NCBI GenBank assembly: GCA_963738625.1
Contig: CAVTXH010000019.1
Location: 1 to 64,000 of the forward strand
DNA length: 64,000 nt
Reading direction: 5' to 3'
Source: UBA7672 sp963738625
Lineage (GTDB): Bacteria; Pseudomonadota; Alphaproteobacteria; Caulobacterales; Hyphomonadaceae
Of this stretch, positions 10,591 through 19,909 are shown in pieces. Every line of letters begins with the position of its first letter. The stretch's first letter is position 1. The notes beneath the pieces were generated by a model. That model searched no databases and was not told the origin of the DNA. It saw nothing but the letters and a program-made list of their open reading frames with translations. The translations under genes and the position numbers were made by a program.

Positions 10591-10783
10591 GCCCGATGGC
10601 TGGATGAGAACGGCCGGTTTTTGATCGACCCCGTCATTCGGAATAAACGCCGTTGCGGCCGGAGTTGGCCCAATCGGACGCCACGCTGAGCGGGCGACAG
10701 GAGTTTCACCTTTCGGCAAAACTGGTTTCTAGTCAGGCCAAAAGCGCGTTAGGTTCCTTCGTCAAACCGCGGGAGGCGGCCTC

Positions 10784-12181
10784 ATGGGATTTCGCGTAGG
10801 TCTAGCGGCGTCATGTGCGCTGGTCGCCCTGCCATGGACAGCATCGGTAGCTTCCGCCCAGGAGCGGGCGCTGGCGCTCACCATCTATGCCGACGATCTG
10901 GCGCTGGTGCAGGACAAGAGGCCGGTGGACATCACGGGCGGGCGCCAGCGGCTGGAGTTCGCCGGCGTCTCCGCGCAGATCCGGCCTGAGACCGTGTCGC
11001 TCTCCGCTACGGGCATCACCATCGCCGAACAGAATTTCGACTTCGACCTGCTCACCCCCGCCAAGCTGATGGAGAAGGCGGTTGGCAGCGTGGTGACGAT
11101 CGTCCGCGTCAATCCATCGACCGGCGTGGAAACACGCGAGCAGGCGGAGGTGCTGGCCACCAATGGCGGCGTGGTGCTGAAGATCGGCAATCGCATCGAG
11201 GTCTTGCGCGACGATGGCCTGCCGGTGCGGGTGATCTTCGACAAGGTGCCCGAGAATCTGCGCTCGAAGCCGACGCTGTCCGTCACGGTCAATGGCGACC
11301 GCCGAGGATCGAGGCAGGCGACGCTGAGCTACCTTACCCCCGGCCTCGGCTGGCGCGCGGACTATGTGGCGCTCTACGACGACGCCTCCTCCAAGATCGA
11401 CGTGCAGGGCTGGGTGACGCTGACCAATTCCAGCGGCGCGACCTACGACAACGCGCAGACCACGCTGGTCGCCGGCTCGCCCATGCAAGCGGACGGCGGC
11501 TATCGCGGTCCGCAATACGGCCGGCCGCAGTCGCGCCCGCAGCTGCAGCAGGCGGGGACAGAGACGGGCGACCGCGAACGGCTCGGCGATTTCTATCTCT
11601 ACCCGCTGGCCGAGCGCACCACCGTTGCAAACATGCAGACCAAGCAGGTGAGCTTCCTCGACGTGCACGGCGTGCCGGCGGAACACGGGTATGAATACCG
11701 CAACTACTGGATGGGCACGCAGGAAGAGCCGCAGAGCGCCAAGACCGTCTACAAGTTCTCGACCGGCTCGGCGAAGGGCCTGGGCGACCAGCTGCCGGCG
11801 GGCGTGCTGCGCTTCTACATGCGCGACAAGAAGGGCGATCCGCAATTCATCGGCGAAAGCGCGATCGACCACACGCCGATGGGTTCTACCCTGTCGCTGT
11901 CCACGGGCGATGCGTTCGACATCAAGGTGAAGCCGACCGTCGAGAAGCGCGAGCGCATTACCAACCGGCGCTGGAAGACGACGATGAAATATTCGCTGAC
12001 CAACGCCAGCCCGAGGGCCGTCACCGTGGCGCTGCAGCAGGATGGACTCTGGGGCGACACCAGGATCGAGACCGAGAGCCAGCGGAGCACGCGGGTCAAC
12101 GCAGACATGGCGCAATGGACCGTCAACGTGCCGGCCAACGGGTCGGCGGACGTCACCGTCACCTTCGACTCCCAGTATTGA
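10784..12181 (+). CDS. DUF4139 domain-containing secreted protein (first of two)
   Basis: 465 residues with a Sec signal peptide (residues 1-25, cleavage near SVASAQ). The mature part opens with a short strand domain, ALTIYADDLALVQDKRPVDI, like the DUF4140-type N-terminal region. The C-terminal half has the DUF4139 features LSYLTPGLGWRADYVALYDD, GWVTLTNSSGATYDNAQTTL and LYPLAERTTVANMQTKQVSF. It ends in a Thr/Val-rich strand. Proteins of this family are exported beta-rich proteins of unknown activity. The next gene is a paralogue starting 6 nt downstream, so they form an operon. Confidence 0.85.
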   Translation: MGFRVGLAASCALVALPWTASVASAQERALALTIYADDLALVQDKRPVDITGGRQRLEFAGVSAQIRPETVSLSATGITIAEQNFDFDLLTPAKLMEKAVGSVVTIVRVNPSTGVETREQAEVLATNGGVVLKIGNRIEVLRDDGLPVRVIFDKVPENLRSKPTLSVTVNGDRRGSRQATLSYLTPGLGWRADYVALYDDASSKIDVQGWVTLTNSSGATYDNAQTTLVAGSPMQADGGYRGPQYGRPQSRPQLQQAGTETGDRERLGDFYLYPLAERTTVANMQTKQVSFLDVHGVPAEHGYEYRNYWMGTQEEPQSAKTVYKFSTGSAKGLGDQLPAGVLRFYMRDKKGDPQFIGESAIDHTPMGSTLSLSTGDAFDIKVKPTVEKRERITNRRWKTTMKYSLTNASPRAVTVALQQDGLWGDTRIETESQRSTRVNADMAQWTVNVPANGSADVTVTFDSQY

Positions 12182-12187
12182 GGGCCC

Positions 12188-13846
12188 ATGCGCGCCGCGC
12201 ATCCCAAAGGCCTGCTGATCGCCGCCGGGCTCGCCGCACTGGCTGCCCCGGCGATGGCGCAGGCGCGGGATACGCTGGCCGGCCCCCCGGTCGATATCTC
12301 GGTCACGGTCTATCGCGATCCCAACCGCGGCGAGGGCGGCTTCGATCTCGACAACCTTGAGGGCTTTGCGCTGATCACCGAGACACGGCGGGTCGTGCTG
12401 GCGCCCGGCGACCATCGCCTTCGCTTCGAAGGCGTGGCTGACGGGATCGAGCCCGCCTCGGCCATCGTGACGGGCCTGCCATCCGGCGTGGTCGAGAAGA
12501 ACCGGGACGCCGCGCTGCTCAGCCCCGCAGCCCTCGTCGAACTCGCGCAGGCGCAGAACGGGCGCGTGGTCTTTGCCCGCACAAATCCCGCAACCGGGGC
12601 GACGACGCGCGTCGAAGGAACGATCCGCTCCGCCGCAGACGGCGGCGTGGTGTTCGAGACGCCCAACGGGATCGAGGCGCTGCGCTGCTCGGGCCTGTCC
12701 GAAACCTTCGGCTTCGAATCCTCGACGACCGGGCTGTCGGCCCTGCCGACCCTGTCCGTGCTCACGCGCGCGACGCAGCGCGTGGAGGCGGTGGTGCAGC
12801 TGTCCTACCTGTCGCGCGGGTTCGACTGGTCGGCCGACTATGTCGTCAACATGGGCGCAGGAACCGGCAAGTTCGATCTCGGCGCCTGGGTGACGCTCGC
12901 CAACGGCAATGGTGCGGGCTTCAAGGACGCCCGCGTGCAGATCGTTGCGGGAACCCTCAATCGCGAAACCGGAGAGGTTGAACCGATCGACATCGGCCGG
13001 CCCATCCTCGCCCAGTGCTGGCCGCAGGGCTCGACCAGCGACAGCCCGGAGCCGATCTATATCGAACGCGCGTTTCCGCTGGGGTTCGACCCGGACCGCT
13101 TCGGTCGCGTCGCGATGGCGATGCCTGCGCCGACAGCGCCGAAGTCGATGATGGACCGCGCCCAAGACGTGGTCGTCACCGGCGCGAATCGGGTGGAGCA
13201 GGAAGAACTCGGAGACCTGAAACTCTACCGCGTGCCGGACCGCACGACTGTCGCCAGCCGCCAGTCCAAACAGGTCCGCATGCTCGACAAGGCCGGCGTG
13301 CCGGTCACCAAGCTCTACGAGGCCGATCTCTACGCCAACGACGACATCGACTACGCGCCGATGACGGTGCTGCTGCGCACGCGCAACGACGCCAAGAACA
13401 ATCTCGGCGTGCCGCTGCCGTCCGGGCGGGTTTCGGTGTTCGAGACCACCGGACGCGGCGCCGCAGCCCGGCGCCTGCTTGCCGCCGAGACCAGCCTCCG
13501 CGATATCGCCGTCAACGAGGAGACCGAGCTCCGTCTCTCGGAGAGCCCGGATGTACAGATCCGACAGGTCACGGAGAGCCGGGAGATCGCGGGCCCGCCG
13601 CGGCCGGCCCCGCCCTTCCTGCCGGGCGCCAATCGGCGCTCGCCCCTCGATGAAACCACCCGCATCGAGGTCACCAATGCGCGGCCGTTTGCGATCCAGG
13701 CTGAAATCCGTCTCCAACTCGACGACGGACAAAGCCTGGTGACGGCCGATCGCCCCGCCGCCCAGAAGAACGGCCGCCCGATCTTCCGGGTCGCTATTCC
13801 CGCTAACGGCTCACTCCAGATCCGCTACCAGACGACGACGCGATAG
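12188..13846 (+). CDS. DUF4139 domain-containing secreted protein (second of two)
   Basis: 552 residues with a signal peptide (cleavage near AMAQA, about residue 25). It has the same architecture as the preceding gene: a DUF4140-like N-terminal region, then VQLSYLSRGFDWSADYVVNM, GAWVTLANGNGAGFKDARVQ and LYRVPDRTTVASRQSKQVRM. It is about 90 residues longer because of an insertion between the two conserved parts (about residues 265-320, Pro/Ala/Met-rich). The tandem arrangement suggests an old duplication followed by divergence, and possibly a heteromeric envelope complex; that is inference. Confidence 0.85.
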   Translation: MRAAHPKGLLIAAGLAALAAPAMAQARDTLAGPPVDISVTVYRDPNRGEGGFDLDNLEGFALITETRRVVLAPGDHRLRFEGVADGIEPASAIVTGLPSGVVEKNRDAALLSPAALVELAQAQNGRVVFARTNPATGATTRVEGTIRSAADGGVVFETPNGIEALRCSGLSETFGFESSTTGLSALPTLSVLTRATQRVEAVVQLSYLSRGFDWSADYVVNMGAGTGKFDLGAWVTLANGNGAGFKDARVQIVAGTLNRETGEVEPIDIGRPILAQCWPQGSTSDSPEPIYIERAFPLGFDPDRFGRVAMAMPAPTAPKSMMDRAQDVVVTGANRVEQEELGDLKLYRVPDRTTVASRQSKQVRMLDKAGVPVTKLYEADLYANDDIDYAPMTVLLRTRNDAKNNLGVPLPSGRVSVFETTGRGAAARRLLAAETSLRDIAVNEETELRLSESPDVQIRQVTESREIAGPPRPAPPFLPGANRRSPLDETTRIEVTNARPFAIQAEIRLQLDDGQSLVTADRPAAQKNGRPIFRVAIPANGSLQIRYQTTTR

Positions 13847-14248
13847 GGGAAGGCGATCTGCGCGTGCGGATGTCTGCTTCCAGCGACCGCCTGCCGACCT
13901 TGGCGGTGAACCGAACGACAGGTTTGGCCTGATCTGCCGCCCTGCTTTCTTGCAGCGACGTGGCTGGTTTCAGCCGCCATCAGGCGCCTGTCCATTCGGG
14001 GGCAAGCGGCAGCCGTTGGCCCGATGCCTAGATTTGCCGCGTCTCGTTGGGCGCCGGAGCAAGACGACCGCCGCGGCGCCATGCCCGTGATCCGAGATTT
14101 CTCAAGACCCCAGCTGCACGAGTAACCGCAGGGTTAATCCGTTAACCAGAATCCGCCGTCTGCTTTTCGCGTGGATTTAGCATCGGATTGCTAGCTTTGG
14201 GCTCAACAGGTCGACGCTCGTTGATCGAGCCAGCAAGAGCTTAATTCA
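13847..14248 (+). other. Intergenic region upstream of the outer-membrane barrel protein
   Basis: 402 bp without a supportable gene. It includes a small hairpin GCTCG-TTGAT-CGAGC (14216-14230) about 18 nt before the next start codon and a TTAA-N4-TTAAC pair near 14132-14144, whose spacing is wrong for a CtrA box. The rest shows nothing I can name. It presumably carries the promoter and leader of the gene at 14249. Confidence 0.4.
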
Positions 14249-15301
14249 ATGACAATCAGGTCAAACGTTGCAGCCGCAGGCGTGGCGCTCTTCCTGGCGC
14301 AGTCCGCCTACGCCCAAGCTTCGAAAGAGGAACCCGCCGTCTTCTCCCACGAAGGGGTGCTGGAGTTGACGTGGGATCATGTCGACGACTCTGCCGACGT
14401 TGCAGCTGCGACTCTGGAATACGCGGTGGCTGCGCGCCTGGTCGAACGCTGGACAATCCAGGGCTCCCTCGTGCTCGAACCGGTCGATGAGGCAGATGGG
14501 GATTCCTACTTCCGCAGCGAAGGCGCATATGTTGATACGCTGAACGTTCAATATGCCGGAGACGCTTTCACCCTCTACGCCGGGAAAATCTCCCCCGTAT
14601 TCGGGTCGGCGGCGGCGCTCGCGCCCGGTCTTTACGGCGCCGAGATCGGTGAATCCTATGAGCTTGTTGAAATGATCGGCGCCGGGGGCGACGTCAATCT
14701 CGGCGCAATCGTGCCGGGCCTTGCCGGCGAGCACGTGCTGAGCGCTGCGCTATTTGCGAAAGATCGCTCCGTTCTGAGCGACTCGATTGGCGCCAGTCGC
14801 GGGCGGCTTAAGCTGGCGGACGGCGGGGCGGGAAACACCCAGGGTCTGAAATCGTACTCAGCGAGCCTGGACGGCGCGACAGAGGCCGGATTCGGCTACT
14901 CCCTGGGCGTGCGGACCCTCGCCGGCGGGATAGATGGAGGCGCGGACGAGACCGCAGCCGTTATCGGGGCGAACTACACGCTTGATCTCGGGAGCAGCTG
15001 GAACGCCGATGTCTTCGGCGAGGTTGCCGCCGTATCGAATGCTGATGGCGTGCGGGGCGCAGACCGCTCGTTCTACACACTCAGTGGAACGGTTCGCAGC
15101 GGCGACTGGCGCGCATCGGCCATTGTCTCGGGGCAGGATGATGACGTCATCCTTGGCGAGGCCCAGCTCGATCGATTGGAGCTGTCGATCGGGCGCGACT
15201 TCGCCGATGGGATCTCTCTGGATCTTGGCGTCAGTTTTGCCGACCGAAACTCGGGCGACGACGTAACGATTGGCGTCCGGCTGACCTTGGGGCTCGGATA
15301 A
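14249..15301 (+). CDS. Outer-membrane beta-barrel (porin-like) protein
   Basis: 350 residues with a signal peptide (cleavage after AYAQA, about residue 24). The mature chain is a run of alternating amphipathic strands separated by Gly/Asp-rich turns: GVLELTWDHVDDSADVAAAT, FTLYAGKISPVFGSAAAL, and near the end LSIGRDFADGISLDLGVSFA, VRLTLGLG. The short strand-turn rhythm and lack of cysteines are those of outer-membrane barrels. The segment LYAGKISPVFG resembles the internal 'GKF-P-FG' strand common in porin-like proteins. Substrate unknown. A weak AAGAG ribosome site precedes the ATG. Confidence 0.7.
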   Translation: MTIRSNVAAAGVALFLAQSAYAQASKEEPAVFSHEGVLELTWDHVDDSADVAAATLEYAVAARLVERWTIQGSLVLEPVDEADGDSYFRSEGAYVDTLNVQYAGDAFTLYAGKISPVFGSAAALAPGLYGAEIGESYELVEMIGAGGDVNLGAIVPGLAGEHVLSAALFAKDRSVLSDSIGASRGRLKLADGGAGNTQGLKSYSASLDGATEAGFGYSLGVRTLAGGIDGGADETAAVIGANYTLDLGSSWNADVFGEVAAVSNADGVRGADRSFYTLSGTVRSGDWRASAIVSGQDDDVILGEAQLDRLELSIGRDFADGISLDLGVSFADRNSGDDVTIGVRLTLGLG

Positions 15302-15310
15302 GCTCGTGAG

Positions 15311-15640
15311 CTATTCGCCTGTCACGATAATGCGCGATGCGGACCGCATCGCGGCCGATAGCGGGATCGAGGCATAAGTCAGTCGTTTGCCGACGACAAC
15401 GACACGCTCCTCGATGACCGTTCCGGCGGAATTCACCGCGCGAACCCGTAGCTCCCGGACCCTGGTATCGGGCGTGTGGCCCATCACCCCGCGCGTCATT
15501 CGCACGACCAGATTATCGCCTGACAGGCTGACGGCAATAACCGGTAGAGCACTCACGGCTTGTGTTTGAGATTGCGCGATCGGCGCCGCCGTCAGCGCCA
15601 AAGTCAGCAACACCACAAAAGGGGAGAGAAGCCGCATCAT
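15311..15640 (-). CDS. Small secreted protein of unknown function
   Basis: 109 residues. The N-terminus is a classical signal peptide (hydrophobic LLSPFVVLLTLALTAAPIAQ, cleavage near AQSQT). The mature part of about 85 residues has alternating strands (VIAVSLSGDNLVVRMTRGVM, then VRELRVRAVNSAGTVIEERV). It could be a small beta-sandwich. It is convergent with the barrel gene (10-nt gap) and divergent from the sensor kinase. I do not recognise the family. Confidence 0.6.
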   Translation of the reverse strand: MMRLLSPFVVLLTLALTAAPIAQSQTQAVSALPVIAVSLSGDNLVVRMTRGVMGHTPDTRVRELRVRAVNSAGTVIEERVVVVGKRLTYASIPLSAAMRSASRIIVTGE

Positions 15641-15905
15641 GAACCCTTTATCCTTGCCAGCGTCGCGTTCGGTGACCTTGCGCCGTATCGCAAAGCGTTA
15701 ACGCCGGTTGCGCGCGAATCCAAGCCAGGCAACAAAACCCAACCAGATAATCCGCTCCTGCAATCCTCGCGCCGAGAGCTCAGGGACAGCGCAAAGCGAT
15801 CGGCGCTGGATACTTGACCCAGTGGACGCCAGCGGTTGGACGGCCCCGCCTCTGTTTCTGGTACATAACTCGTTAAGGCAAACGGTGGAGTTTTGTCGGC
15901 GCCGG

Positions 15906-18485
15906 ATGCTTCTCCGCTACGGATTCACCCTGATGTTCGCCTGGTTGCGAAACGACGCAAATGCAGACCGTCCGCCCCAGTCGGCGTCGAAGACGGGAGT
16001 TCGGTCGATATCAAGTGGGCGAAACCGCAACGGACAGACATCCCAAGACCACTCGCCACCTCGTGATGACGCCTCCCACCTCGTGAGCAACCCGATTCCA
16101 GTACGGCTTCTCGCATGCCTCGGGGTGTTGGCCGTTACCAGCGCAGGGCTCATCGCGATGGTTCGCTCCAAGGCGGAAACCGACTGGGCCGGCGCTCTTG
16201 GCGCCTATCGAACTGAATCCCGTAAGGAGGCTGAACGCGCAGGCCACGAAATTGGCGAGAGGCTTCAACAGATTCAGCAGGGCCTTCGCACGATCAGCCT
16301 GTTGCCCGGCGTAAGGAAAATCGATCCTCACGGCGAGAATATCGATGCTGACGCGAAAGCATCGATCCAACAGCTCTACAACAACCTGAAGGGAAATGTC
16401 GACGTTTCCGAGGTCTATATCGTTCCGGTTGACCTCGACCCCGATGGCGCCGGCGCCCAGGCTGACGCCCCGGATGAACCGATCCTGATGTTTGACGAGC
16501 TGATCGTGAACGCGGCGGCGCGGGCTCGGGAAAGCGGCGCGCTGATCGAGGAGGAAGGCGAAGAAGAAGAGCCCGAGGTCGAGATCTTTGAATACCGCGC
16601 CCTGCGCGACCAGATGACATGGCTTCGCGCCCACTATCCAACCGACGGCGTGTTCACGGGTCTTGACCGGCCGATGCTCTCGACCCGTGAATTGATCACC
16701 TGCGACAACACCGTCTTCATCCATACGCATCTCGACGCAGATCGCTCCGGGATCATTCTGTCGGTCCCGTTCTATGGCGTGGACGGCGCCTTGAAGGGCG
16801 CCATTTCAGCGATCGTGCGCACCGGCGCGCTGGCTGGTTACCTTCCGATCACCAATGCCGCTTTGTACAACACGGCTCAATCTTACACTGTGCTGCCCTC
16901 AGCGCCGGGCGTTGAACGGACTTCCCTCAAGCATGTTGTCGCGGGCGAGCCGGATCCGGACCTGCTCTTTTCCACCGCCATCAAGCTGGGCGGGTTGGAT
17001 GCGCAGGGGGCCTGGGTCCTGTGGGCAGGCCGTCCCAATTCCGATTTTCTTTCGAGCAGCGAAGCGCGTTCCATCAAGACCTTCGAAAGCTTGTCGATCG
17101 CCATCATTCTGGGGCTCTCGATCCTGTCTGGCGTCGGACTCCTGCTCCTGCGCCAGTATCTGGGCGTCAGAAGCGCCCATGAAGCACTACTCGCAGAAGC
17201 TCGCGACGCGGCCGAGGCGGCCAGCCGAGCGAAATCATCCTTCCTCGCAAATATGAGTCATGAGATCCGGACGCCGCTCAACGGCGTCTTGGGAATGGCG
17301 CAGGCGCTTGAGGCGCGGGATCTGGCGTCCGAGGAACGTCAGTTGGTGTCGACCATTCGGGAGTCCGGTCAGAATCTCGTGACGATACTCAACGACGTTC
17401 TTGATCTCTCGAAGATCGAAGCGGGAAAGGTGGAGCTATCACCGACCGACTGCGATTTTCGTCACGTCGTTCGTCGGGTCCAACGGCTTTTCAGCGCTAA
17501 CGCCGAAGCGAAAGGGCTTCAGCTGATTGCGGAGGTGGACGCCGACTTGCCCGCTCGCCTGTCGTTCGATTCCAGCCGCATGCAGCAGTGCCTATCGAAT
17601 CTCGTCTCGAATGCGGTCAAGTTCACGGAAACGGGGACGGTATCCGTGTTCGCGACCTGCCGACCGGCGCACCCGGGAGCCTGGACCATCCAGATTCGCG
17701 TCGTGGACACCGGCATCGGACTCTCGAAAGAGGCATGTGGGAGACTGTTTGAGGTCTTCAATCAGGCCGACAACTCAACGACACGACGGTTCGGCGGCAC
17801 GGGTCTCGGTCTTGCGATCGCCCGCAAGTTGGCCCGGTTGATGGGCGGAGACATCGCTGTCGAAAGTGAACCCGGAAAAGGGTCGACGTTCTGCTTCACC
17901 TTTGTCGCGAACGATGCCGTTGCATCGCCTGCGCCGAAAGCCGCAGCCGCGGTGAACGCTGATTTCTCCAGCCTGGAGGAATTGAGTGTGCTCGTGGTGG
18001 ATGACAATGCGTTGAATCGGAAGGTGGTTCGACTTCTCCTGGCGCCATTCCACGCTGCAATTGCCGAGGCCGAGAACGGGCTCGAAGCGCTATCGCAGTT
18101 GGAGGCGAACTCATTTGATCTGGTTCTCCTCGATGCTCACATGCCCGTCATGGATGGGCCCGAGACGATCGCTCACATCCGCCGCTCAACGAGACCTTGG
18201 GCGCAACTCCCCGTGATCGCCCTCACCGCCGACGCGATGAGCGGCGATCGCGACCGGTTCCTCAATATGGGCATGTCAGGTTACACGTCCAAACCAGTTG
18301 ATCGGACCGCGCTGCTGACCGAGATGTCGAGGGTTCTGGAAGGCAAACGCCCTGCCCAGGACGGTCGCCGCGGCGCTGCCGTTGGTTCGGACGAGAGCGT
18401 AAATCCGGCCCAGCCAGCGGCTGTAGCCGGCTCAGGCGACGATCTGGCGGACATTCTGGGGCAGATCGACCGCGCCACCGGGTGA
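15906..18485 (+). CDS. Hybrid sensor histidine kinase / response regulator
   Basis: About 859 residues from the ATG at 15906; the true start is uncertain (an in-frame GTG at 16083 is also plausible, and no strong ribosome site is seen). TM1 lies near residues 66-87. A large periplasmic sensor region follows, with a very acidic run (about residues 215-226). TM2 lies near 398-417. HisKA has FLANMSHEIRTPLNGVLGMA (His452). HATPase has NLVSNAVKFT, DTGIGLS and FGGTGLGLAIARKLA. The C-terminal receiver has VVDDNALNR, VLLDAHMPVMDG (Asp743) and KPVD. It is a membrane phosphorelay protein; no partner histidine phosphotransferase is next to it. Confidence 0.9.
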   Translation: MLLRYGFTLMFAWLRNDANADRPPQSASKTGVRSISSGRNRNGQTSQDHSPPRDDASHLVSNPIPVRLLACLGVLAVTSAGLIAMVRSKAETDWAGALGAYRTESRKEAERAGHEIGERLQQIQQGLRTISLLPGVRKIDPHGENIDADAKASIQQLYNNLKGNVDVSEVYIVPVDLDPDGAGAQADAPDEPILMFDELIVNAAARARESGALIEEEGEEEEPEVEIFEYRALRDQMTWLRAHYPTDGVFTGLDRPMLSTRELITCDNTVFIHTHLDADRSGIILSVPFYGVDGALKGAISAIVRTGALAGYLPITNAALYNTAQSYTVLPSAPGVERTSLKHVVAGEPDPDLLFSTAIKLGGLDAQGAWVLWAGRPNSDFLSSSEARSIKTFESLSIAIILGLSILSGVGLLLLRQYLGVRSAHEALLAEARDAAEAASRAKSSFLANMSHEIRTPLNGVLGMAQALEARDLASEERQLVSTIRESGQNLVTILNDVLDLSKIEAGKVELSPTDCDFRHVVRRVQRLFSANAEAKGLQLIAEVDADLPARLSFDSSRMQQCLSNLVSNAVKFTETGTVSVFATCRPAHPGAWTIQIRVVDTGIGLSKEACGRLFEVFNQADNSTTRRFGGTGLGLAIARKLARLMGGDIAVESEPGKGSTFCFTFVANDAVASPAPKAAAAVNADFSSLEELSVLVVDDNALNRKVVRLLLAPFHAAIAEAENGLEALSQLEANSFDLVLLDAHMPVMDGPETIAHIRRSTRPWAQLPVIALTADAMSGDRDRFLNMGMSGYTSKPVDRTALLTEMSRVLEGKRPAQDGRRGAAVGSDESVNPAQPAAVAGSGDDLADILGQIDRATG

Positions 18486-18740
18486 TCACGCACTGCCAAG
18501 CGGTGCGACGGCTTTGACAGTTCTAGTGATTGCGAATGTCGCCTTCCGGCGGAGAACCGGCCGCGAGGGAAAGCCCCCCGCAGACGGCGGGAGTCGCAAA
18601 TCCAGACGTCTGAAGGAGTCGCTTCCCGCCGCGTTCCAGATGGGCCCCATTGCTGACTCCCCGCCCCGCACGCATGCCTGCCTCGACGATCAACGGGATC
18701 GGCTCCTAGAATGGCAGGCCGGGCGGCCGAGGAGCAGACA

Positions 18741-19163
18741 ATGAACGCGGATTCCGACGGTCGATATGCGCTGGCGTCGTCTGTGCTTCTGATATTGGGA
18801 TTGCTCGATCTGTTGCGGGGAGCCCTGCACACCTTTTTCATCGACTGGGCGGTGACGACTTTCGCGCATCTGGATCTTTCCGCAGCGGCGCAGGATCAGC
18901 TGATGCTTCTCGGGGCCTTCGGCATCTCCAACCTGCTGACCGGTTCGATCTTCATCCTCGTCAGTCTCAAGGCAAAGCCGCTTTCCGAATATGTCCTGCT
19001 GATGATTGTCGGAGCCTACGCTCTTGGCGCAGCCGGGCTGAAACTGTAAGGCGTTTCGCCTGAGGCGGATTTCAACGGCAAGTATTTCATGCTGGGCTAT
19101 CTGGCAGTCTGTGTCCTGACGCTCGTCATTTCGCGTCTTCGCCTCAAACGGTCCCCTGCCTGA
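18741..19163 (+). pseudogene. Small membrane protein interrupted by an in-frame TAA
   Basis: The upstream part (18741-19049, 102 codons, GGAG ribosome site at 18731) has three hydrophobic helices: ASSVLLILGLLDLLRG, LMLLGAFGISNLLTGSIFIL and YVLLMIVGAYALGAAGLKL. It then meets TAA at 19047-19049. The same frame remains open for 37 more codons with protein-like sequence (GVSPEADFNGKYFMLGYLAV then CVLTLVISRLRLKRSPA) to TGA at 19161-19163, which adds a fourth membrane helix and a basic tail. The natural gene is probably about 140 residues and carries a nonsense mutation or a base error here. Family unknown. Confidence 0.6.
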
Positions 19164-19204
19164 CGTCGCCGCGATCGAGGCCGCACGGCGCGGCTGACGC
19201 CTGA

Positions 19205-19873
19205 TCAGGCGCCCGCGAACCAGATGACGTGGCGCGGCCCCTTGCCATTGCTTCGCGCGCGCACGGCGACCTCCTCGACCTTGAAGCCGGCGTCCTTCAG
19301 GCGGCGCGAAAATGCGGCGTCCGGCGCCGCCGACCAGATCGCCAGTATGCCGCCCGGCCTGAGCGCGGCCTTCGCTGTCGCAAGACCACGCATCGAATAG
19401 AGCCTGTCATTGGCGGCGCGCGTGAGCCCGGACGGGCCGTTGTCGACATCGAGCAGGATGGCGTCGTAGCGGCCCGGCGCGGCGCCGATCGCCGCCGCGA
19501 CGTCTCCCGCAACCAGTTGGACGCGGGGATCGTCGAGGCAGCCGGCCGTCAGCTTCGCCATGGGGCCGCGCGCCCAGTCGATGATTTCCGGGACGAGCTC
19601 GGCCACCGTCACGCGCGCGCCTTTGCCGAGAATGGCCAGCGCGGCGCGCAGGGTGAAGCCCATGCCATAGCCGCCGATGAGGAGGTGCGGGTCGGCGGCT
19701 CTGCGCAGCCGCTCGATGGTCATCGCCGCGAGCGCTGCTTCCGACCCGCCCAGCCGGCTGTTCATGAGCTCGTTGGCGTCGAGCATGATGACAAAGTCGT
19801 CGTCGTGCCGGATGAGGCGAAGCTCGACGCCTCCCGGAACCCTTGCCGTCGCGATCAACTCCCGTGGCTTCAT
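19205..19873 (-). CDS. SpeE-like (spermidine synthase-fold) SAM-dependent enzyme
   Basis: 222 residues with the class I methyltransferase/aminopropyltransferase fold. It has the SAM-type loop HLLIGGYGMGFTLRAALAIL, VTVAELVPEIIDWARG, then YDAILLDVDNGPSGLTRAAN, matching the spermidine-synthase family order GGGxG ... LLDVD. It is shorter than true SpeE (about 280-300 residues) and I do not see the full polyamine-binding gate. It is therefore better called SpeE-like than spermidine synthase. It lies 37 nt downstream of the ATP-grasp gene on the same strand. Confidence 0.7.
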   Translation of the reverse strand: MKPRELIATARVPGGVELRLIRHDDDFVIMLDANELMNSRLGGSEAALAAMTIERLRRAADPHLLIGGYGMGFTLRAALAILGKGARVTVAELVPEIIDWARGPMAKLTAGCLDDPRVQLVAGDVAAAIGAAPGRYDAILLDVDNGPSGLTRAANDRLYSMRGLATAKAALRPGGILAIWSAAPDAAFSRRLKDAGFKVEEVAVRARSNGKGPRHVIWFAGA

Positions 19874-19909
19874 TTGGATTGTTCCAGCTCAATCGCTATG
19901 TGGCTCGGG

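Noticed and set aside
10811..13732. 973-codon open frame on the minus strand
   Set aside because: Antisense shadow of the two DUF4139 genes; composition is Arg/His-rich and matches no family.
14132..14144. TTAA-TCCG-TTAAC as a CtrA box
   Set aside because: Spacing of 4 does not match TTAA-N7-TTAA.
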